This document shows positions 59,901-64,000 of a DNA stretch of 64,000 nt, piece by piece. How positions within the stretch are numbered: the first letter of the stretch is position 1; every line of letters begins with the position of its first letter. Source of the stretch: JBHJHP01 sp042219825 (GTDB lineage Bacteria; Bacteroidota; Bacteroidia; Bacteroidales; UBA5342); contig NZ_JBHJHQ010000009.1 of the NCBI RefSeq assembly GCF_042219825.1, positions 186,001-250,000 of the forward strand, given 5' to 3'. A program made the position numbers and the translations under genes. Under the pieces are notes generated by a model that saw only the letters and a list, made by a program, of their open reading frames with translations, was not told the origin of the DNA and searched no databases.

Positions 59901-60439
59901 GAGCCTTCAGAAAATCCCCATTCAGGACTACAGCCTCCGCATACCCAGGGCAGATCGCGTATATCTGCCGGATGATCAGCACGAACCGCCAGAATATTTT
60001 CACCATCAAAACGGACATGATCCGTTACATCAAGGGTGAATGTGGTTCGTCCGCCGGCATGATATCCCACGAATACACCATTTAACCAAACAGAAGCATA
60101 AGACCCAACTCCCTCAAAGAAAAGGAAATACTGTTTGTCTTTTTTATGTTCTACAGTAAATGTTTTTCTGTACCAGGCATATCCATGGCGGTTGCCATGC
60201 ATCAAACGACGGTATCCTCCGTAATCATCCCAGTTGTGTGGAACATCTACCCTGATCCAACCTTCTGTTTCAAAACCGGCAGCCTCAAATCCATCGTAAG
60301 CATGAATATTAGTATCATTGGCAATGGTTTGCCAGTTAGTGTTCAGTGAAATTTCATGCCGGACCGGGTTCTTTTTACCGCACGATGCCAGAATAAAAAT
60401 GAGTAGAACCGGTAATATAAACGTTTTCAGGTATTGCAT
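56936..60439 (-). CDS. GH2 glycosidase with malectin-like domain, lipoprotein
   Basis: A 1167-residue lipoprotein (LLIFILASCGKK). Jelly-roll and immunoglobulin-like domains (about 30-320) are followed by the GH2 barrel (about 320-640). The acid/base Glu lies in IILWGLQNECTMSPEF and a candidate nucleophile Glu in LLNGEYGAWRSIDWH. RFYLNGKPVFINGTAEYEHMMGQSH and GFNAFRDAHQPHN are barrel-entry motifs. Residues about 740-890 form a malectin-like carbohydrate-binding domain (YRVNCGGPDYIDQEGNLWMADV, YRVDLFFVEPWYGTGGG). Further sandwich modules end the protein. This architecture is common for exo-beta-galactosidases and beta-uronidases of pectin loci. It is 103 bp upstream of the CotH gene and has no LacI-type site of its own. 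Confidence 0.86.
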   Translation of the reverse strand: MQYLKTFILPVLLIFILASCGKKNPVRHEISLNTNWQTIANDTNIHAYDGFEAAGFETEGWIRVDVPHNWDDYGGYRRLMHGNRHGYAWYRKTFTVEHKKDKQYFLFFEGVGSYASVWLNGVFVGYHAGGRTTFTLDVTDHVRFDGENILAVRADHPADIRDLPWVCGGCSPEWGFSEGSQPMGIFRPVSLIITDQVRIEPFGVHIWNDTTISEDLAKLSLTTEIKNYGDKEERIELRSLLVDEDGREIKRDIKSVLLKPGVPDTVTQYFVNIDHPNLWSIDDPYLYTVQSSVIINGKVVDEINTPYGIHWTKWDIKGDNPTNRFYLNGKPVFINGTAEYEHMMGQSHAFSKQQILSRVDQIRAAGFNAFRDAHQPHNLRYQSRWDSLGILWWPQMSAHIWYNEPGFKENFRVLLRDWVKERRNSPSIILWGLQNECTMSPEFTRECTDIIREMDPGASTQRLVTTCNGGTGTDWDVIQNWSGTYGGDPDNYDKELSEQLLNGEYGAWRSIDWHSEGGFDAQGPLTEDRMWQLMESKIRLGEAASDRACGQFHWLFNSHDNPGRTQAGEGYRDIDRVGPVNYKGSITIWGEPLDVYYMYRANYAPEETDPMVYIVSHTWPNRWEKPGVKDGINVFSNCDEVELFNGVRQNSLGKKRKGQVGTHFTWNKVDIQTNVLYAVGYENGKEVASDVVILNLLPVDPDLQKLSGDTQPLTDQDKNYLYRVNCGGPDYIDQEGNLWMADVHKDTTGWGSVSWTDNYDNLPAFYGSQRQTWDPIEGTSEWDLIRTYRYGRHRLAYEFPVADGSYRVDLFFVEPWYGTGGGLECENWRLFDVAINDEVMIKDLDIWKLAGHDRLLKKTVQVNVTGGLLKISFPEVKSAQAVISAIAISTDEKDLKPAPPSKRLITIENGAGWRSNTWLNIGDRVYSDRDIKFVSLPPILYSAEWIQTPANPDTKGSIRFKEDADLYIGFKQEVQWPEWLGDFQKLKDTIRTSLNGGTTYNVYRKRILKETSFAFPSSGSEEMYIIAALPVTNLDVPIDRRPTVKYEAEAASKGGKTVTTVILDEPCTLVPGKNDVIEWRFSVGLASKYGLQFRYMNKGKEDVPVEAEIRAADGRLIWKGEYVFPVADVKWRGMRTDTQTTINAGTYTLRLKALKQGPLYFDYLRTQ

Positions 60440-60584
60440 AATTTTTATTTTTCCGATTTTGTATTCTGTCTAATTATCAACTGTAGATATAGAATTGAAG
60501 CCATGATTTGCATTTACCTCAAATCTCTTAGCGCTAATCGCTACAAACTTAACAACATCAAGCTTTATAAAAACCAAATCCTCC

Positions 60585-60623
60585 GTCCGTCAATTGACGG
60601 ACACCTCCTTTTGAAAAAGGAGG
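60585..60623. repeat. Double hairpin repeat: GTCCGTCAATTGACGGAC and CCTCCTTTT/AAAAGGAGG
   Basis: An 18-bp perfect palindrome (60585-60602) is followed by a 9-bp stem with a GA loop (60604-60623), in the gap after the GH127 gene and before the GH2-malectin gene. The wording CAAATCCTCCGTCCGTCA recurs in pieces at 32005-32022 and 5206-5223, so it is part of the dispersed repeat family. On the minus strand it lies 31 bp past the GH2 start side, and it is not obviously a terminator for either gene. Confidence 0.6.
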
Positions 60624-60653
60624 ACAACTTGTATTCTATATCCTGCCCTTATC

Positions 60654-62690
60654 TTAGTATACTAAAGGCAACCAAACCGACATATCGCCTACTCCCCGGT
60701 TATCCCATGCATAATATGGGATCAGCTTCAATGGTACTTTCTTTTCTTCAACGGCTTTCACCTTCCTGTAAAGATTGTTTTGATCCCACTTTTTATCGTT
60801 TATCAATACACCGTCTCCCTGCAAAGCCATGATCTTCGCCCCATCGATTTCAATCATTTCGGGCTTCAAATCATTTTTAACCGGAATACCAACCTGAAAC
60901 AAATTTACGTCTTTTGGCAAATCCATAGATTCCAGACAATACACTACCGGTCCACGTTTTACAGCTATCTGATTCCGGTTTTCCTCCACCAGTGGATTGG
61001 CAGCAATCAAATCGACTTCCATGGGGAAAGTGAGTTCTATTTTATCTCCCTTTTTCCATTTTCGGTCAATACTGACATATGTACCACTTATGATTTCTTT
61101 CTCCACCGGATAACCGTTTACTTTTACAATTGCAGCGTCACACCAGCCCGGGATTCTTACATGAACAGGAAACTGACCTTTAGGAGCGTTTTTAATGTTT
61201 AACGTTACATCTCCGTTCCATGGATAATCTGTTATCTGATCAATGTCCAGAACCTGCTTTTTACCCAATTTCTTATGTAGTTCGTTGCCCCCGTAGAAGT
61301 TGACCCATAAGCCATCATCTGATATACTGTACATATAATTACTGATCTCAGCCACCGTGCGAATGGTATTGGGTGGACAACAGTTGCAGTAACTGATATA
61401 TTCCTCTCTGTCCTTTGACCAGCGCAGTTTATAGGGCAAATCCTGTGATACTTCCAGTGGATTGGTATAAAAATACCGCTTTCCGTCAAGGCTTACGCCT
61501 GCCAGCAGACTGTTATACATGACCTCCTCCATTACATCGGCATATTTCGCATTACCGGATGCCAGCAACATGCGCCAGTTCCACAACAGGTTTCCGATGT
61601 TGGCACACGATTCATTATGAGCCGTCATATTCGGTAACTGGTAATCATGGCCGTATGCCTGATGAACCTGCTGAATTTCCGACGGATCATAGCTTGTACC
61701 GTTAGGAGAAACACCATCGTACAATGCTCCACAGGCACCGGTGACATACAATTTGGTCTCAACCAGATCGTTCCAGATGGCATCCAGTGCATGCATCAAT
61801 GTCGTGTCACCGGTTTCGGCATATACATCAGTTACACCTGCATACAAATAATTGGCCCGGACGGCATGGCCCACTGCTTTGGTTTGCTCACGAAACGTAA
61901 TCCTGTCCTGGTTATGGTCATGTCCGTCTTCCACCATGCTCCGTATGTCAATCAATCCTTTGGCAAGTTCCAGGTATTTCGGGTCACCCGTTGTTCGGTA
62001 CATTTCCGTAACACCCATATAATGAGAAGGACAAATGGCATTTAAAGCCAGTTCCTTTTTATTCCGCTGATAGAAATTATACAGAAAATCAGTCGCCTTT
62101 ATGGCAATGTCCAGCAAATTGGTTTTACCGGTTACTCGGTAATGCAGACAGGCAGCCGTCATGAGGTGTCCCATATTATAAGACTCGAAATCAAGCCGTT
62201 CAGCAAATTCATTCTTTGCTCCTTTTTCCTTCAACTGTTCAATAACAACCGGCGTGTGAATGTAACCATCCGGTCGCTGTGTTTCTCCGATGATTGTGAT
62301 GATGGAATCCAGTTCATGATCCACTTTCTCTGTAGGATCCATGGCATAAACCATGATCAGGCCTTCCAGAATTTTGTAAAAATCCCCGTCATGAAATGGT
62401 GGTCCCACATGTTCTCCTTTTTTCAACCCTGCTGCAATTTCAAAATTAGCAAAGCCGTGGCTGATGGAATCATTCATGTACATTGCCATCATATGCGGTA
62501 CCATGCTCTCTTCGCAAACCTTAAACCGGTCTGCCCAAAACCCATCTGTCCATGTCACATCCGATATGTCCAGCGGAGCCATTCTGGCATACGGACTTTC
62601 TGATGTATTGACCAGGCTTTTCTCCTGTGCTCCCAGTTGTATTGCCAACATCAAAAGCAACACTGGTATGATATGTTTTAAATGTCTCAT
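60654..62690 (-). CDS. GH127 beta-L-arabinofuranosidase-type enzyme, secreted
   Basis: A 678-residue protein with a signal peptide (IIPVLLLMLAIQLGA). The DUF1680/GH127 fold is evident: WTDGFWADRFKVCEESMVPHM, FHDGDFYKILEGLIMVY, ETQRPDGYIHT, FESYNMGHLMTAACLHYR, AHNESCANIGNLLWNWRML and the catalytic cysteine cluster YISYCNCCPPNTIRTVAEI, with the tail PYYAWDNRGVGDMSVWLP. The Cys in CNCCPPN is the nucleophile in characterised members. GH127 enzymes cut beta-L-arabinofuranosides; an RG-II relative is known to release aceric acid. It overlaps the GH78 gene by 4 bp. Specificity between these two is open. Confidence 0.9.
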   Translation of the reverse strand: MRHLKHIIPVLLLMLAIQLGAQEKSLVNTSESPYARMAPLDISDVTWTDGFWADRFKVCEESMVPHMMAMYMNDSISHGFANFEIAAGLKKGEHVGPPFHDGDFYKILEGLIMVYAMDPTEKVDHELDSIITIIGETQRPDGYIHTPVVIEQLKEKGAKNEFAERLDFESYNMGHLMTAACLHYRVTGKTNLLDIAIKATDFLYNFYQRNKKELALNAICPSHYMGVTEMYRTTGDPKYLELAKGLIDIRSMVEDGHDHNQDRITFREQTKAVGHAVRANYLYAGVTDVYAETGDTTLMHALDAIWNDLVETKLYVTGACGALYDGVSPNGTSYDPSEIQQVHQAYGHDYQLPNMTAHNESCANIGNLLWNWRMLLASGNAKYADVMEEVMYNSLLAGVSLDGKRYFYTNPLEVSQDLPYKLRWSKDREEYISYCNCCPPNTIRTVAEISNYMYSISDDGLWVNFYGGNELHKKLGKKQVLDIDQITDYPWNGDVTLNIKNAPKGQFPVHVRIPGWCDAAIVKVNGYPVEKEIISGTYVSIDRKWKKGDKIELTFPMEVDLIAANPLVEENRNQIAVKRGPVVYCLESMDLPKDVNLFQVGIPVKNDLKPEMIEIDGAKIMALQGDGVLINDKKWDQNNLYRKVKAVEEKKVPLKLIPYYAWDNRGVGDMSVWLPLVY

Positions 62691-64000
62691 TTCCTCCGAA
62701 TTTCAAATTTATACACGCCTGAACCAACCTGAACAAGCTTCCGATTCCCGTCGTACCCGATTACTGGATATTCACTTTTCTGATTTAACGGTTTCCCCGC
62801 TGAATATATCTCTTCTGATTCTGAAACAGGCAAATGAATCTCTGCCATAGTATTGACCGGAATCTCAATTTCAAGCAACAGCTTTTCCGATTCATATTTC
62901 CATTCCGATCGTATTACTCCGTACATGGACTGAAGTTTTGCTTTTGCAAAACCAAGTTCCTTTGTGGGATAAGGTTTTATTATAATCTTTTTATAACCCG
63001 GTGTTTCCTCATCCTGTGTTATGCCGGCCACGTAGGAGTACAACCAGTCACCAACAGCCCCGTAAGCATAATGGTTAAACGAATTCATTCCCACAGTCTG
63101 AAAGGAGCCATTCGGCTTAATTCCGTCCCAGCGTTCCCAAATGGTGGTTGCTCCCTGCGTTACCGGATAGAGCCATGACGGATATTTTTTGTTAAAGAGT
63201 AATTTATAGGCAATATCAGGATAACCGCTTTCTGTCAGGGCCTGGCACAGAAAGGGTGTTCCAAGAAAACCGGTTGTTAAATGACCAAAATGGTTAACAT
63301 CGGCCACCAGCCGTTTGGCTGCATGTTCTTTCAACTCATCCGGAATCACACCAAAAGCCAGTGCCAACGCATAAGCCGTCTGTGTATTGGATGTCAGTCT
63401 GCCGGTTTTCGTCAGAAACTCAGTATTAAAAGCATCCTTAATTTTTGGACGTAACGTTGTATAACGTTGTTCATCATCAACTTTCCCCAGTAAACCTGCA
63501 ATCTTCTGCATCAAACCGGTTGTGTAATAAAAATAGGCTGTCGCTATCAGATCTTTATCCGTATGTGCCCCTGCATAACCGTAATCCGGGGCATTGTAAA
63601 ACAAAGAATAATATTCCGCAAACGACAACCAGTCGCCAAAATGAAAACCTGCATTAAAGATCAGATCTTCACCCGATTCACGAATCATGTACTCTTCCCA
63701 TCCTTTCATGGAAGCATATTGCTCCTCCAGAATACGTTTATCGCCAAATTTCCGGTAAACCGTCCAGGGAATTACAACTACCGCATCGGCCCAACCAGTC
63801 GCACCAAACCCATCAGACCATCCTGTTCCGGCTCCATCCTCAATGACGTTCGGAACCACCCATGGCACACTTCCATCCGCTTTCTGGTCCGGAATAAAAT
63901 CCTTCATCCATTTGGTATAAAAAGCAGCTGTATCGCGGTTAAAGCATGCGGTTGGTGCAAATACCTGTGCATCTCCGGTCCATCCCAAACGTTCATCGCG
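62687..64000 (-). CDS. GH78 alpha-L-rhamnosidase (N-terminal part outside window)
   Basis: The minus-strand frame is open to the window edge; the last visible bases encode RDERLGWTGDAQVF, the hallmark of the GH78 six-hairpin domain in which the Asp/Glu residues are catalytic, so the real start lies beyond 64000. Later features are FGDWLSF, TQTAYALALAFGVIP, TGFLGTPFLCQALTESGY, GATTIWERWDGIKP and MNSFNHYAYGAVGDWLYSYVAGI, all typical. A C-terminal beta-sandwich (about the last 100 residues) closes the protein. It would remove terminal alpha-L-rhamnose from rhamnogalacturonans and is translationally coupled to GH127. Confidence 0.93.
   Translation of the reverse strand, partial: RDERLGWTGDAQVFAPTACFNRDTAAFYTKWMKDFIPDQKADGSVPWVVPNVIEDGAGTGWSDGFGATGWADAVVVIPWTVYRKFGDKRILEEQYASMKGWEEYMIRESGEDLIFNAGFHFGDWLSFAEYYSLFYNAPDYGYAGAHTDKDLIATAYFYYTTGLMQKIAGLLGKVDDEQRYTTLRPKIKDAFNTEFLTKTGRLTSNTQTAYALALAFGVIPDELKEHAAKRLVADVNHFGHLTTGFLGTPFLCQALTESGYPDIAYKLLFNKKYPSWLYPVTQGATTIWERWDGIKPNGSFQTVGMNSFNHYAYGAVGDWLYSYVAGITQDEETPGYKKIIIKPYPTKELGFAKAKLQSMYGVIRSEWKYESEKLLLEIEIPVNTMAEIHLPVSESEEIYSAGKPLNQKSEYPVIGYDGNRKLVQVGSGVYKFEIRRK

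Noticed and set aside
1..64000. tRNA, rRNA, riboswitch (including cobalamin) or SusC/SusD genes
   Set aside because: None recognised on reading; in particular no cobalamin riboswitch-like B12-box was seen before the corrinoid genes, though a covariance search was not possible.

Overview
The window is a 64-kb stretch of a Bacteroidota chromosome, or a large contig of one. The evidence is lipoprotein signal peptides on many glycoside hydrolases, two C-terminal type IX secretion (T9SS) sorting domains, TTG-N19-TAnnTTTG style promoters, no Shine-Dalgarno pattern that I could see, and a polysaccharide-utilisation gene content. An environmental, possibly facultative or anaerobic Marinilabiliales/Prolixibacteraceae-type organism is plausible but cannot be proven from this sequence. 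No rRNA, tRNA, CRISPR array, intact transposase or SusC/SusD pair was found.

Layout. (1) 1-7076, + strand: the 3' end of a PL1 pectate lyase, a large GxGYxYP/PA14 T9SS protein, a hotdog thioesterase and an S41 peptidase. (2) 7141-12445, - strand: a GH43-like lipoprotein and a complete-looking corrinoid methyl-transfer module (corrinoid protein, UroD-family methyltransferase fused to a thioredoxin domain, CobW GTPase, stand-alone MetH reactivation domain), with a DUF3826 protein. (3) 12673-20556, - strand: a lipoprotein TIM-barrel isomerase, a Na+/solute symporter, a phytanoyl-CoA-type dioxygenase, a Gfo/Idh/MocA dehydrogenase, a second UroD-like protein and a GH31 glycosidase. (4) 20819-40663, - strand: a dense run of secreted enzymes, including an unassigned 903-aa TIM-barrel enzyme, an L-rhamnose mutarotase-like lipoprotein, a beta-helix protein, GH2, an STN-alpha/beta hydrolase, a sialidase-like propeller, a second DUF3826, a propeller plus six-hairpin two-enzyme protein resembling GH143-GH142, a GH140 apiosidase and a beta-helix/DUF6298-like protein. 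(5) 40748-46605, - strand: a tight five-gene catabolic operon (symporter, DUF1537 acid-sugar kinase, PdxA2, DHDPS-family aldolase, Fe-ADH). (6) 47253-52862, + strand: GH28, GH105 and GH95. (7) 52911-64000, - strand: a LacI regulator, a CotH/lamin-tail T9SS protein, GH2-malectin, GH127 and a partial GH78.

Interpretation. The hydrolase set (GH140, GH143/142-like, GH127, GH78, GH95, GH2, GH28, GH105, PL1) is what is needed for pectin, and specifically for rhamnogalacturonan-II (RG-II). RG-II carries the rare acid Dha (3-deoxy-D-lyxo-heptulosaric acid), apiose and 2-O-methylated xylose and fucose. Two parts of the window fit those rare sugars in ways I have not seen described. The operon at 40748-46605 can be read as a complete Dha route: retro-aldol to pyruvate and a C4 aldehyde acid, reduction to D-threonate, phosphorylation, and oxidation/decarboxylation to DHAP. 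The corrinoid module can be read as a sugar O-demethylase system. Both are inferences.

Five near-identical LacI-type palindromes (TGTAAACGTTTACA-like) sit before the lacI gene, the Dha-type operon, the GH28 operon, the CotH gene and the 903-aa enzyme gene. They suggest one regulon centred on the LacI protein at 52911-53906.
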